In this document: positions 8,804 through 18,433 of the stretch, piece by piece
How positions within the stretch are numbered: the stretch's first letter is position 1
How the letters are laid out: the number at the start of each line of letters is the position of its first letter
Assembly: GCA_965200035.1 (NCBI GenBank)
Contig: OZ241334.1
Coordinates: 682,001 to 746,000 of the forward strand
Reading direction: 5' to 3'
Length of the DNA: 64,000 bases
DNA from: UBA1952 sp965200035
GTDB taxonomy: Bacteria > Bacteroidota > Bacteroidia > Chitinophagales > Chitinophagaceae
Translations under genes and position numbers: made by a program
The notes under the pieces: generated by a model
Databases searched by the model: none
What the model saw: the letters and a program-made list of their open reading frames with translations, nothing else
What the model was told of the DNA's origin: nothing

Positions 8804-10636
8804 TTATTGCTTACTAAACCTGAGCACTGCTCCATTAGCGAAATGAAGGAAATAAATACCGGCGCTCAGATTGGCGATATCCAGCCGTTGCCGGTTGCCT
8901 GCTCCTATGGTAAAATGCATCAGCGATCTGCCGGAAATATCCGTAAGAGCAAGATCAGAGCCATAAAGCGCTACCTGATTATTCATCAGAAATACGCTTG
9001 TTCCCGCAGGATTCGGATAGATGGTCAGGCCCAAAGCAGTGCCAACGCCCTGAATACCGGTAGCCGCCATATTCAATGATACGGTCGGATGGCAATCATA
9101 TTTATAAACTTCGTTATTGCCCGTGGCATTGCTGTTGGCAGCTTCGAGTACCGCGAAACGATAGGTCTTCGACGGATCAAGATTGGTACAGACAGTGCTG
9201 CTGCCATTACCGCTATACACCAGAAAAGTATTGCTGCCATATTGCGCACCACTGCCATAAGCAGCGTTCGCGTTAGCAACAGATCCATCTACAGGAAAAT
9301 CATAGCCAAATGACGCGTCTGAAGTAGCCAGGACAATGCGGTGATCGCCGGTGCCATTGCTCCAGCTCAGGTTTGCAGCCGTTGTTCCGGATCTGGTGAC
9401 CAATAGATTAGTGGCCGCAGTAGCCGGTGGAAAAAGATCGTAAGCAGGAAAGCTTGATGTTGCTGCAATACAGTTCCACGGCAGCGCATCCAGCGTACTG
9501 ATGAACTGGCTGTTGGTAGCGTTGCGGTAGTTGAGGTGGATAGCCCAGGTATAGCCACCGCTGGTACGGGCCATGAAAGTGGTTGTACCATCCAGGCTCC
9601 CATAATGCCACCAGTTTCCATACTGATTGACCGACCAGCCACAGGCATAGTTCGCATTGACTGCGGAAGGAGTAGTCATTAGCGCGATGCTTGCCGCATC
9701 CAGTATATCGGGAACAGTACCATAGCCATCTACAGCCAGCGCCATTCTTGCATAGTCGGCCGACGTAGAAACCCAGCCGCCATGCGCGTTCATAGCTTCC
9801 AGATTCCAGCCGCCATATTGCCACGGTACGTTTTGCCCTGTTCCATAGCAGGATTGCGTTGTGTACGTATTGTTGTATTCTCCTTCGCGCTCCAGCTTAT
9901 CGGAAAGCAGGTTTTTACCCAATTGCATATCGCAAAGCCCCAGGGGCTGCATGATGATGGAAGCGACATAATCTTCGTACTTCATGCCTGTCTTCTTTTC
10001 GATCACTTTGCCCAAAACCAGATAGCCGATATTGGAGTAATTATAGACTGTGCCCGGATCATGCTGCAGCCCTTTGGTGAGCAGGAATTTAATAAGGGTG
10101 CTATCGTGAACAGGATTGCTTTCACCCATTACCTGCGCTACGTGCAATGGAAAAGAGATGGGATCGCAACTGCTATAGCCATCACACGGCATATCCCGGT
10201 CCCAGCCGCCGGTATGCTGCAGCAGCTCCCGTATGGTCATCCGGTAAAGCCTGTTATCGGTAATGGCATTCAGATAATAAGGCTGATTCAGGATTTTATT
10301 CGCGCCAAATACCGTATCGTCCATGGAAAGCTGTCCGTTCTGGATCAGCTTCATCACAGTGATAGCAGTGATTGCTTTGGAGTTAGAGGCAATGCGAAAG
10401 CGCGTGTAAGGCCTGGTAGTTTCCGTCTGCGCCTGATCTGCATAGCCGAATGCCCGGTTGTAAATGAGCTTCCCATCTTTAGTGATTGCTACGGTGCCGC
10501 CCGGTACTGACCAACTGGTCATCCAGGCCTGTATCATGCTGTCTGTCTTGTGCATCAGCGGTGAATAAATGCCTGTTTGGCCTGAGGCATTCATACCTGC
10601 TATGACTATAAAGATTGAGAGTAATAATCTTTTCAT
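8804..10636 (-). CDS. Beta-lactamase-family serine hydrolase with T9SS sorting domain
   Basis: 610 aa with a signal peptide (MKRLLLSIFIVIAGMNASGQ). The class C beta-lactamase/D-Ala-D-Ala peptidase fold is shown by SNSK (residues 84-87, SxxK), YSN (200-202, YxN) and HYG near residue 345, which takes the place of the KTG box. This family includes peptidases, esterases and amidases, so antibiotic resistance should not be assumed. After about residue 400 comes an extra beta-sandwich module and then a T9SS sorting domain (IYPNPAGTSV to FLHFANGAVLRFSK). The enzyme is therefore predicted to be released or surface-anchored. It is divergent from a LytS/LytTR operon, with phased repeats in the shared region. 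Confidence 0.88.
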   Translation of the reverse strand: MKRLLLSIFIVIAGMNASGQTGIYSPLMHKTDSMIQAWMTSWSVPGGTVAITKDGKLIYNRAFGYADQAQTETTRPYTRFRIASNSKAITAITVMKLIQNGQLSMDDTVFGANKILNQPYYLNAITDNRLYRMTIRELLQHTGGWDRDMPCDGYSSCDPISFPLHVAQVMGESNPVHDSTLIKFLLTKGLQHDPGTVYNYSNIGYLVLGKVIEKKTGMKYEDYVASIIMQPLGLCDMQLGKNLLSDKLEREGEYNNTYTTQSCYGTGQNVPWQYGGWNLEAMNAHGGWVSTSADYARMALAVDGYGTVPDILDAASIALMTTPSAVNANYACGWSVNQYGNWWHYGSLDGTTTFMARTSGGYTWAIHLNYRNATNSQFISTLDALPWNCIAATSSFPAYDLFPPATAATNLLVTRSGTTAANLSWSNGTGDHRIVLATSDASFGYDFPVDGSVANANAAYGSGAQYGSNTFLVYSGNGSSTVCTNLDPSKTYRFAVLEAANSNATGNNEVYKYDCHPTVSLNMAATGIQGVGTALGLTIYPNPAGTSVFLMNNQVALYGSDLALTDISGRSLMHFTIGAGNRQRLDIANLSAGIYFLHFANGAVLRFSKQ

Positions 10637-10716
10637 CCGGTCTTGGTTTTGAACAGCGATTTGCCGCTGTTTTCACGAACAAACCTAGCCCCGCATTCCG
10701 CACAAAAAACAAGTAT

Positions 10717-10764
10717 TACACAAGTGTGCTGATTTCCTACACGACCGGCCCCGATTCCTACACG
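10717..10764. promoter_or_regulatory. Three direct repeats phased at 21 bp, candidate LytTR operator
   Basis: TACAC begins at 10717, 10738 and 10759 (one step is exactly 21 bp, two helical turns). The last two copies share the ten bases TTCCTACACG (10734-10743, 10755-10764); the first is TATTACACAA. LytTR-type regulators commonly bind direct repeats with this spacing. The array lies between the divergent T9SS hydrolase and the LytS gene. Confidence 0.55.
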
Positions 10765-10808
10765 GGCAAAATGACAAACTCCCGCAGAGCATGTAATTTT
10801 ACCTACTG

Positions 10809-11879
10809 ATGCAGCCCTTAATAACAACCCATCCATCCAAGACCCATCGCATCCTGCGTTACATAGTGGTGCATATTCCACTTTGGGCAACTGCAACATT
10901 ATTTGTGTTGTTCATTTACTATGATTTTTCCGCGCCATTCTTTCCTCAATTGCTCACTACCACGCTTGGCACCGGAATGGCCGCAATACCAACTTATTAT
11001 GCCATGTACCGCCTGGTGCCGAGGTATCTCTATCAACGCCGCGTCCGTGCATTTATTGGCAGAGTGCTGCTGATTGTGCTGATCAACACGGTTGCGAATT
11101 ACCTGCTAGGGGCATCGTGGTACCACTACATGACCGGGCATCCTATTTTCCCGTCAGCGTATCTGGTCATTTATGTAATGCTGATTATCTACAGCACCAA
11201 TCTTGCGGCGGTAATGCTTGGTTGTGCCTTGCGCATCATCGTCAGCCGGTTCAGGATGGAAGAGCGGATGCAGGTCATTGAGCAGGAAAAGATCAGCACG
11301 GAGCTGGCCTTCCTCCGGTCTCAGATAAATCCGCACTTTCTCTTCAACGTGCTCAATACGATTTATTTTCAGATTCATAAGGAGAATGCGGAGGCCCGGG
11401 GATCGGTGGAAAAATTATCAGAGCTGCTCCGGTATCAGCTCTATGAATGCACGACTGATAAAATCGATATTGAACGGGAGCTTGCCTATATCAGGAATTA
11501 TGTAGCAGTACAGCAATTGCGCATGGAGGCCGGAACCGATATCACGCTTTCCATTCAGGAAGACATCAAATCCTTTAAGATAGCGCCGCTGCTCATTCTT
11601 CCCCTGATCGAGAATGCCTTCAAGCATATTTCCCACTATAAAAATCCAGCGCTTAACCAACTCTATATCAGCCTCGGCATGCAGGGAAATGAATTTGTGA
11701 TGCATGTGCGCAATACGTATGATGAGCTGCACGGAGCAAAACACCTGATAGCCGCGGGCGGACTGGGATTACAAAATCTCAGGCGTCGCCTTGACCTGCT
11801 TTATCCCGAAGCGCACCGCTTTGAGGCGAGCCGGAAAAACAACATCTTTGAAACCGTTCTTAAAATTAAGATACATTGA
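10809..11879 (+). CDS. LytS-type sensor histidine kinase
   Basis: 356 aa. Four hydrophobic segments (about residues 20-40, 47-66, 84-104 and 116-140) form an N-terminal membrane sensor with no large extracytoplasmic domain. A short coiled coil leads into the His_kinase domain, with LRSQINPHFLFN (phospho-acceptor His176) and an ATP-binding N-box LPLIENAFKH. GGLGLQNLRRRL matches the G-box region. It stops inside the start codon of the next gene, so kinase and regulator are translationally coupled. The signal sensed is not evident. Confidence 0.92.
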   Translation: MQPLITTHPSKTHRILRYIVVHIPLWATATLFVLFIYYDFSAPFFPQLLTTTLGTGMAAIPTYYAMYRLVPRYLYQRRVRAFIGRVLLIVLINTVANYLLGASWYHYMTGHPIFPSAYLVIYVMLIIYSTNLAAVMLGCALRIIVSRFRMEERMQVIEQEKISTELAFLRSQINPHFLFNVLNTIYFQIHKENAEARGSVEKLSELLRYQLYECTTDKIDIERELAYIRNYVAVQQLRMEAGTDITLSIQEDIKSFKIAPLLILPLIENAFKHISHYKNPALNQLYISLGMQGNEFVMHVRNTYDELHGAKHLIAAGGLGLQNLRRRLDLLYPEAHRFEASRKNNIFETVLKIKIH

Positions 11880-12580
11880 TTAACTGCCTGGTTGTTGACG
11901 ACGAGCCGATCGCGCGGGATGGTATGCTGGAATACATCCGCGAGGTAGATTACCTGAATCCGGTAGCCGGATGCAAGAGCGCGATGGAGGCGGCCGGCCT
12001 GCTGCAGAAGCATCAGATCGATCTGATCTTTCTGGACATACAAATGCCCAAGCTCACGGGTATTGATTTTCTGAGAGCGCTGGTGCAGCCGCCATTGGTC
12101 ATTTTTACCACTGCATACGCCGAGTATGCCTTGGAAGGTTTCGAGCTGGATGTGGTAGACTATCTGCTGAAGCCAGTGCCCTTTCCCCGGTTCCTGAAAG
12201 CCGTAGAGAAAGCGCGCAGTTATCTGCATGTTGCCGGGAAGGAAGTGAGCGTGGTAGATGATTTCTTTTTCATCAAGAGCAATGGGAAGATTGAAAAAAT
12301 AATGGTGGCTGATCTGTGCTATATCGAAGCGATGGCCAATTATGTGGTGATACATGCCAGGCAAAGAACCTATATCACCTACCTCACGCTGCACGGAATA
12401 GAAGAAGCCTTACCGACGGACCAATTCATCCGCATTCATAAATCGTACCTGGTGGCACTTTCTGCAGTGCAAAGCATTGATGGCGTAGAGCTAAATCTGG
12501 AGGGCAAAGTGCTTCCAATCAGTAAAAGCTATCGCATGGAAGTAATGAACAAGATTGAGCAACGCATGTTCAGGAGGTAA
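11876..12580 (+). CDS. LytTR-family response regulator
   Basis: 234 aa. An N-terminal receiver domain has the acidic pair D8-D9, phospho-acceptor Asp54 in LIFLDIQMP, and the conserved Lys in LLKPVPFPRF. The C-terminal half is a LytTR DNA-binding domain (FFIKSNGKIEKI, YIEAMANYVV, IRIHKSYLVAL). The start is TTG, overlapping the kinase stop by four bases (TTGA). It is the cognate partner of the kinase before it. The 21-bp-phased repeats upstream of that kinase are a plausible target, implying autoregulation and control of the divergent T9SS hydrolase. Confidence 0.92.
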   Translation: MINCLVVDDEPIARDGMLEYIREVDYLNPVAGCKSAMEAAGLLQKHQIDLIFLDIQMPKLTGIDFLRALVQPPLVIFTTAYAEYALEGFELDVVDYLLKPVPFPRFLKAVEKARSYLHVAGKEVSVVDDFFFIKSNGKIEKIMVADLCYIEAMANYVVIHARQRTYITYLTLHGIEEALPTDQFIRIHKSYLVALSAVQSIDGVELNLEGKVLPISKSYRMEVMNKIEQRMFRR

Positions 12581-12856
12581 ATGATAATGTCTTGAAATAT
12601 ACCAGACTGATGGTGTTGATAGTTTCTACTGTTCTCTTGAAAGATTTAATGGTTTATCAAAAAAATAAATTCCCGCAAATAATTGATTTACATGATTTTA
12701 CAATACAAAGTGTGCCTCTTTTTTGTAGCTGTATCTGTATCCGTAAAAGCAGGGCGATTATTTGAAAGCGTCTTTATTGGCAGGTATTGATACTTGATCC
12801 ATTCTGCTTTTTAATGCAGCGTGTTTTACGTATATATTGCATGCTGAAGTTGGAAT

Positions 12857-15793
12857 ATGTCTTTTACCCTGCAAGCCCGCCGCCGCACCCGGTTACTGCT
12901 CCTATTGCTTTTTTCGTTATCACGGCCCGCGCAGGCACAGGATTTCAACTATACACACTATACCATCCACGACGGACTGGCCGGCTCTACCGTTTATGAT
13001 ATCTGTCAAGATAAGCATGGTTTCATTTGGTGCGGCACGGAGACAGGGCTCAGCCGTTTCGACGGTACTCATTTCAAAACCTTTACGGTAAAAGAAGGGC
13101 TGCCGTCAAACGAGATCTTTGGCTTTTATGCGGACAGCCACAGACGGATGTGGATGAACTGCCTTAGGAATAGTGTTTGTTATTACCTGAACGGAAAGAT
13201 TCACAACCAACAGAATGATATATTGCTGCGTCAGGTAAAGCTCAGGGCACGCCTGAATGCTTTTGCGGAAAACAAGGAAGGAGATGTATTGCTTAGCGGC
13301 ACCTTGGATACGGTAATCGTGACCGCAACGGGCCAGGTAGCAAGCTGGTCGCAGTACATGGGTCGAAGGGTTGGTAAAGACCGGCTGTTCGAAGAGGCTT
13401 ATGGCATGTGCAGCTTGCCGGTCGGCATGCTGGCGCTTCCGGATTACATAAAGGAACAACTGAAAGGAAGGTTTCGGGCTATGCTGTCGCCAGAAACGCC
13501 AGCTTACAGGAAGAAGACCGATTACCTGGGGTTGTTTTCAACAGATACCAAGGAATATTTTCAAAACGTCGTCCTTATCAATACCCAAACCACTACAGCC
13601 CGCAGCCTGAAAACTCCTATCCATGCAATTGCTGCCATTATGGTCAATAGCCACACCATAGCTATCCTGAAGCGCAATGACGGGGTATTGCTGTATGATA
13701 CGGAAGACAGCACAAAAACGCAGACCTATCTCCGCGGTTATATCGTGCAATGTGTGATGGAAGATGCAGAAGGAAACTGGTGGTTCAGCACGAAGGGATC
13801 GGGCATTTTTAAGCTGAGCCCGGCCAGGTGCAGGAATTATATCATGGGCCAGGGCGCCCGTAATATCCTCAAATCACGCCGTACCATCTGCATCGGTACG
13901 GATAATAAGCTGTACTGGCAGATGCCCGCGCTGGACGCGGCCGACTTTGAGCGGAACAACAACAAAACCAGTCCTTCAAAAACCCGGGGCTATTTCAATT
14001 TTTCAGCGCATCGAAAGCAGGATGTTTATTTTAACTGTGCAGGTTCCGAATTCCTCATGCTCAGCCAGCAATGGGGCCTTGGGTCAGTCAAAACAATACA
14101 GATACACGATCAGAAAGCATTGGTCGCTACCTCATGGGAATGTTTTTGGGTCGATCTTCTCACCCATAAAGCAGAACAACGAATTTACCGGGGGAGGACC
14201 ACCTGTGCCATACGGCATAACGGCAGCTATTACGTGGGCACGCTGGACGGCCTCTGCATCATCACGCCCGAAGGCGTCACTTCCTTTGCCGGGAAGCAAA
14301 ATCCTTTACTGGCCTGCCAGATCAGCCAGGTCGTGGGCGGACCGGACAGCACTGTGTGGATCGCCACAGCGGAGCACGGCGTGATTGGTTATCAAGACGG
14401 GCGGATCATCGCTCATTTTACGCAATATAACGGGCTGCCCAGCGATATTGCGCGCAGCCTCTTCCTGGCCGGCGATGACCTTTGGATCGGTACGGATAAA
14501 GGCTTGTGTAAAACGGACGTCCGCCCGGGCCGCCGCCACGTAAGCTGGAAATTCGCGGAGGAAGACGGGTTGAACTCCAGCGAGATCAATACCATTTTCT
14601 GCGACAGCAACCTGGTATATGTCGGTACGCCCTTAGGCATTTCCGTCTTCGACGAAGGCCGTGCCCCTCACCACGCAGCCTGTTCCGTCCTGCTGGAAAG
14701 CATCGTGGTATCCGGTAAAGCGCAGAGCGCCCTGAGCGGCGGGCTGTCGCTGGGGCCCGGCGACAATAATATACGTTTTGACTACGCCTGTATTTCCTAC
14801 CTGTCGTCAGGCGATGTCACCTATGGGTACCGGCTGCAGGGGCTAAGCGATCAGTGGCAGTCCACCCGGGAAACGTTCCTGAGCTATCCGTCCCTGCCTT
14901 CCGGAAAATATGTATTGCAGCTTCGGGCCGTCAATAAGTTCGGGGATCAGAGCAGGCTGCTTCAATATCGCTTTGAAGTGCGTAAGCGATTGACTGAGCA
15001 GATTTGGTTCCGCTGCGGTCTCCTGTTGCTGTTCATCCTGGTGATGATCCTGATTGTCCGGTACTGGCTCATCGCTCAGCACCGTAAAGAGCGGGAGAAA
15101 GTCGTCACCGCAAAGCGCCTGATGGAATTGGAGCAGATGGCCCTGCGCGCGCAGATGAATCCGCATTTCATCTTCAACTGCCTCAATTCCGTGCAGCGCT
15201 ATATCCTGAACCGGGATGAAAAGATGGCTAACTTTTACCTGGTCCGCTTTGCTGCGCTGGTGCGGCAAACGCTCGACCACTCATCAACCATTTACATCCC
15301 GCTGGCCGAAGAGATCGCCTACCTTGAAAATTACCTAGAGTTGGAGCGGTTGCAGCTTGCTGAATCATTTGAATATATGATTGCGGTAGAAGAGTCCCTA
15401 GATAAACAGGCCATAAAAATACCTAACATGGTATTGCAGCCCTATATCGAAAATGCCGTGAAGCACGGTATGGGGTCATTAAGCGGAACCGGCCGTATCA
15501 CAATTACCTTTTCTACAGATAAGGCAGAGACCCTATTGGCATGCACAATCGAAGATAACGGCCCGGGCCCCGGCGCAACCAAAGCGAGCCGGCAAACCCC
15601 GCAGCACCAATCCAGGGGAACATCGATCACCGGCAAGCGGATACAGACTCTTAACCAGCTATCGCCGGAGCACCGGGATATCTCTATTCAGACCATAGAC
15701 CTGACTGCTACCGGCACGGGCACGGGCACACGGGTCATCGTCCGTTTCCCAATCCGCTATACCCCTCCTTTCAAACCGCATCCAAAGCTATGA
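12857..15793 (+). CDS. Beta-propeller sensor histidine kinase (LytS type)
   Basis: 978 aa. After a signal peptide (RLLLLLLFSLSRPAQAQ) come periplasmic propeller repeats of the two-component regulator type (for example GLAGSTVYDICQDKHGFIWC, GLPSNEIFGFYADSHRRMW, GLPSDIARSLFLAGDDLWIG). A Y_Y_Y-like Ig module follows (near YGYRLQGLSDQW), then one transmembrane segment at about 718-738. The cytoplasmic part is a LytS-type kinase with LRAQMNPHFIFN and the N-box LQPYIENAVKHG. Unlike hybrid HTCS proteins it lacks its own receiver; the regulator is the next gene, overlapping by four bases. Propellers of this type usually sense ligands such as glycans in the periplasm; the ligand here is unknown. Confidence 0.92.
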   Translation: MSFTLQARRRTRLLLLLLFSLSRPAQAQDFNYTHYTIHDGLAGSTVYDICQDKHGFIWCGTETGLSRFDGTHFKTFTVKEGLPSNEIFGFYADSHRRMWMNCLRNSVCYYLNGKIHNQQNDILLRQVKLRARLNAFAENKEGDVLLSGTLDTVIVTATGQVASWSQYMGRRVGKDRLFEEAYGMCSLPVGMLALPDYIKEQLKGRFRAMLSPETPAYRKKTDYLGLFSTDTKEYFQNVVLINTQTTTARSLKTPIHAIAAIMVNSHTIAILKRNDGVLLYDTEDSTKTQTYLRGYIVQCVMEDAEGNWWFSTKGSGIFKLSPARCRNYIMGQGARNILKSRRTICIGTDNKLYWQMPALDAADFERNNNKTSPSKTRGYFNFSAHRKQDVYFNCAGSEFLMLSQQWGLGSVKTIQIHDQKALVATSWECFWVDLLTHKAEQRIYRGRTTCAIRHNGSYYVGTLDGLCIITPEGVTSFAGKQNPLLACQISQVVGGPDSTVWIATAEHGVIGYQDGRIIAHFTQYNGLPSDIARSLFLAGDDLWIGTDKGLCKTDVRPGRRHVSWKFAEEDGLNSSEINTIFCDSNLVYVGTPLGISVFDEGRAPHHAACSVLLESIVVSGKAQSALSGGLSLGPGDNNIRFDYACISYLSSGDVTYGYRLQGLSDQWQSTRETFLSYPSLPSGKYVLQLRAVNKFGDQSRLLQYRFEVRKRLTEQIWFRCGLLLLFILVMILIVRYWLIAQHRKEREKVVTAKRLMELEQMALRAQMNPHFIFNCLNSVQRYILNRDEKMANFYLVRFAALVRQTLDHSSTIYIPLAEEIAYLENYLELERLQLAESFEYMIAVEESLDKQAIKIPNMVLQPYIENAVKHGMGSLSGTGRITITFSTDKAETLLACTIEDNGPGPGATKASRQTPQHQSRGTSITGKRIQTLNQLSPEHRDISIQTIDLTATGTGTGTRVIVRFPIRYTPPFKPHPKL

Positions 15794-16530
15794 TCACCGC
15801 CCTTATCGTTGACGACAAGTCCGCAAATATCCAGACCCTGAGCCAGCTGATCGCGCGGCATTGCCCGGTGGTAAGGGTACAAACAACAGCAACGACGATT
15901 GATGCTGCCTACAGCGCGATCTGCAGCTATGCGCCAGACTTGGTCTTTCTGGATATCGAGCTGACCGGAGGCACCGGCTTTGACCTGCTGCGAAAGTTTG
16001 AGCAGGTTACCTTTGCTGTCATTTTTACGACCGCTTACAGCCAGTATGCCGTCCAGGCATTCCGGGACAATGCGCTCGACTACCTGCTCAAGCCTATTGA
16101 CATCGATGCTTTGCAGCAGGCTGTGGAAAAGGCGGAACGGCAGTCAGCAGCCAAAGAGACGAACCGCAGGCTGGCCCAGTATCTGCAGGACAGCCGGGCA
16201 ACGAATAAGATAGCCATACCAGTGCAGGACGGATACCTGTTCATCAACGGCGATGAGGTGATCCGGTGCGAAGGCGCCGGCAGCTACAGCTTTTTCTTTA
16301 TGAAAGATGGCACGAGGCTGACGGCGAGCCTTCGGCTGAAGGAATGCGAGGAGCTTTTTCCGGCTGTCTCTTTTCTCCGTGTTCATAAATCGCACATCGT
16401 GAACATCGCCTATGTATCCCGCTATGTACGGGGACGCGGAGGCTCTATCCTTATGCAGGATGGCAGCATGGTGGATGTAGCGTCTAACCGGAAAGACCTC
16501 TTTTTAGAGACTATGCGTGGGCATCTCTAG
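15790..16530 (+). CDS. LytTR-family response regulator
   Basis: 246 aa. The receiver has D8-D9, phospho-acceptor Asp55 in LVFLDIELTGG and the conserved LLKPIDID lysine. The usual MP after the phospho-acceptor is replaced by LT, and the acidic pair is followed by K rather than E. The C-terminal LytTR domain contains FINGDEVIRCEGAGSYS and LRVHKSHIVNI. ATGA overlap with the propeller kinase shows coupling. A 21-bp-phased direct repeat lies just downstream (16594-16622), a candidate site in front of the next T9SS gene. Confidence 0.9.
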   Translation: MITALIVDDKSANIQTLSQLIARHCPVVRVQTTATTIDAAYSAICSYAPDLVFLDIELTGGTGFDLLRKFEQVTFAVIFTTAYSQYAVQAFRDNALDYLLKPIDIDALQQAVEKAERQSAAKETNRRLAQYLQDSRATNKIAIPVQDGYLFINGDEVIRCEGAGSYSFFFMKDGTRLTASLRLKECEELFPAVSFLRVHKSHIVNIAYVSRYVRGRGGSILMQDGSMVDVASNRKDLFLETMRGHL

Positions 16531-17047
16531 CGCACCTGCTATCCGGCAAACACAGGCGGCTGTAGGGGGCATTGTAGCCCATTTGACCCGTTGGTGAACC
16601 GAGACTGTACGCTCGTGAACCGGCAACGCAATTGTATCTGCTTTTGCGGGAAATTACATGCAGTAATCTGTTTACACCAGGAAGCACCTCATCGGTCCGG
16701 ACCGGTAAGACTGCTGCTGGTTGATGATTCATCCGATATCCGCATATGGTACGGGCCCGTCCATACTGCGGTGATTCTGTAGTTCACCATTTTTTTAAAA
16801 ACATCCAATGACCCAAAAACTGAACTTCCCAGCATCCGCGCTGCCTTCGCTTCATAATCCAAGCGGACCGCTTATCATTACGATATGGCTTTGCACATAA
16901 AGATGATCTATATCCCGAATGCCGGGCTGTATCTCGCAATCACGAGCGGGCCAGATTGCTTCCAGGAATGCGGCACCGCTCCATTCCTCACCTGTTATCT
17001 TTTACAGGATCAACCTTACACTTTTTAATTATTAAACCTCAAACACA
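16531..17047. other. Intergenic region, 517 bp
   Basis: No credible gene; short open frames here lack a start context or recognisable content. It holds a phased direct repeat at 16594-16622 and a weak -7-like box TATCTTTT at 16996-17003 ahead of the following T9SS gene. Confidence 0.6.
16594..16622. promoter_or_regulatory. Direct repeat phased at 21 bp, candidate LytTR site
   Basis: GTGAACCG occurs at 16594-16601 and 16615-16622, 21 bp apart. On the minus strand each copy reads CGGTTCAC, with the GTT core seen in many LytTR sites. The pair lies 64 bp after the LytTR regulator gene and about 430 bp before a T9SS cargo gene. Confidence 0.45.
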
Positions 17048-18406
17048 ATGAAAAATTTACATCAACTATTTAAACGATTCAATCATTTGGCCATATTATG
17101 CTTACTGGCGATAATGATTTTTGCATTTCCTGCCACATCAAATGCCGGGCCAGAGCCTGATTTTACGGCCTGTCAATTTACGTTTAATGGTGATAACTAT
17201 ATACGAGTCAGTTATAGTAATAACCTATCAACTTTACTTCCGCCCAGTTCGCCCGGGGCATATTTGAGATTGGCAATTTATTTAAACGGTTCTACAACCC
17301 CGATTTATGCAACACAATATAACAATAAATTTATTGCAAATGTTGGAGCAATTGCACCCCCTTACAATGCTGAAATGTACATAGAAGTCGTAAATCCGCC
17401 GAATCCCGTTAATTACTCACTTATCTATTCAACTAGTCACGATGATCCAATGATATCAGGCAATTGCCAGTATCAGAATCAATTTGAAGATGATCAACCG
17501 ACGAACGAACCGATGACTGCAAACGCCTGTTTTGTGCCGGGAGCTGAAGGTACAAATACATTCAAGGTCACCGTAAGCGATCCTTATTTCATATTCTATG
17601 CTTCAGCTATGCATTATGAGGCACAAGTCTATATTACCGATCTGATTACAAGCACTGTATATGGTCCATTTACATCCTCATATGCGCTGAACGGCACCTT
17701 GTATTACGATATTCCTTCCAGCATTCCCATAAAAAAAGACGCCTGCTATAAAGTCGAGTTGCAGTTGATAGATCCACTGGCTGTCAGTAATCCGGAAAGG
17801 TCACAGTTTTATAAAGTAGATAAGGCCTGTGCTTGTGACGTTAATAAGGAGTGCGATGCCTCTTTTGTGTGCTTAACAGGTGATTTGTACAATGGCAATT
17901 TCAGCCTGAGCTTCTTTTCACCGGCAGGTATAAATACCAGCAGCGAATCATTCGTAGTACTTCGTGGCTCTACCGTAATCTATAACGCTGCAGCTGCAAG
18001 CATGAATTTACCTTATGGAACCTATACTGTATGCCATGTGGTGAATACGCCCGAAGGCTCACAATGTCGTATATGTAAAGACTATTCTTTTAGTGGTCAG
18101 AACAATGGAGACGATCCGGACCATCCTCATAACAGAATGTTGCCTACAGTCGGAAAAAGCAATAACATCCTGGTAACTGTAACCAACAGCAAAGTGAATT
18201 TCATGTATGATGCGGATCAAGCTGAAAGTATTGATTACGTCATCTATAATATACAGGGACAAACCATCACAACAAAGCGGAAGATTGCTGTTGGCAAAGG
18301 AGAGAATGTAATTACGGAAGATAAATTACCGCTGATACCTGGAATTTATTTTATTAAAATAGCCGGAGCGCATCAGAATAAAACGACTAAGTTTCTGATT
18401 CAATAG
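17048..18406 (+). CDS. Secreted protein with T9SS sorting domain
   Basis: 452 aa. A hydrophobic N-terminal segment (residues 16-32, ending FPATSNA) is a signal peptide. The mature part has two similar beta-rich regions (about 35-140 and 150-260) and a Cys-rich stretch (ACACDVNKECDASFVC) near 275-290. The last 75 residues form a T9SS sorting domain, with VIYNIQGQTI, IPGIYFIKIAG and a basic end. The core is not recognised. Base composition is clearly more AT-rich than the regulator genes before it, hinting at a different history. Position after a propeller-kinase/LytTR pair suggests control by that system; this is inference. Confidence 0.8.
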   Translation: MKNLHQLFKRFNHLAILCLLAIMIFAFPATSNAGPEPDFTACQFTFNGDNYIRVSYSNNLSTLLPPSSPGAYLRLAIYLNGSTTPIYATQYNNKFIANVGAIAPPYNAEMYIEVVNPPNPVNYSLIYSTSHDDPMISGNCQYQNQFEDDQPTNEPMTANACFVPGAEGTNTFKVTVSDPYFIFYASAMHYEAQVYITDLITSTVYGPFTSSYALNGTLYYDIPSSIPIKKDACYKVELQLIDPLAVSNPERSQFYKVDKACACDVNKECDASFVCLTGDLYNGNFSLSFFSPAGINTSSESFVVLRGSTVIYNAAAASMNLPYGTYTVCHVVNTPEGSQCRICKDYSFSGQNNGDDPDHPHNRMLPTVGKSNNILVTVTNSKVNFMYDADQAESIDYVIYNIQGQTITTKRKIAVGKGENVITEDKLPLIPGIYFIKIAGAHQNKTTKFLIQ

Positions 18407-18433
18407 TATCATTTTAGGCCATTTCAAGTGAGT

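Noticed and set aside
8804..10636. Antibiotic-resistance beta-lactamase
   Set aside because: It has the fold motifs, but the KTG box is replaced by HYG and it carries a T9SS tail; family members are mostly peptidases or esterases.
16591..16782. 63-codon open frame after the second LytTR gene
   Set aside because: No ribosome-binding context, no signal or domain, and it overlaps the phased direct repeat.
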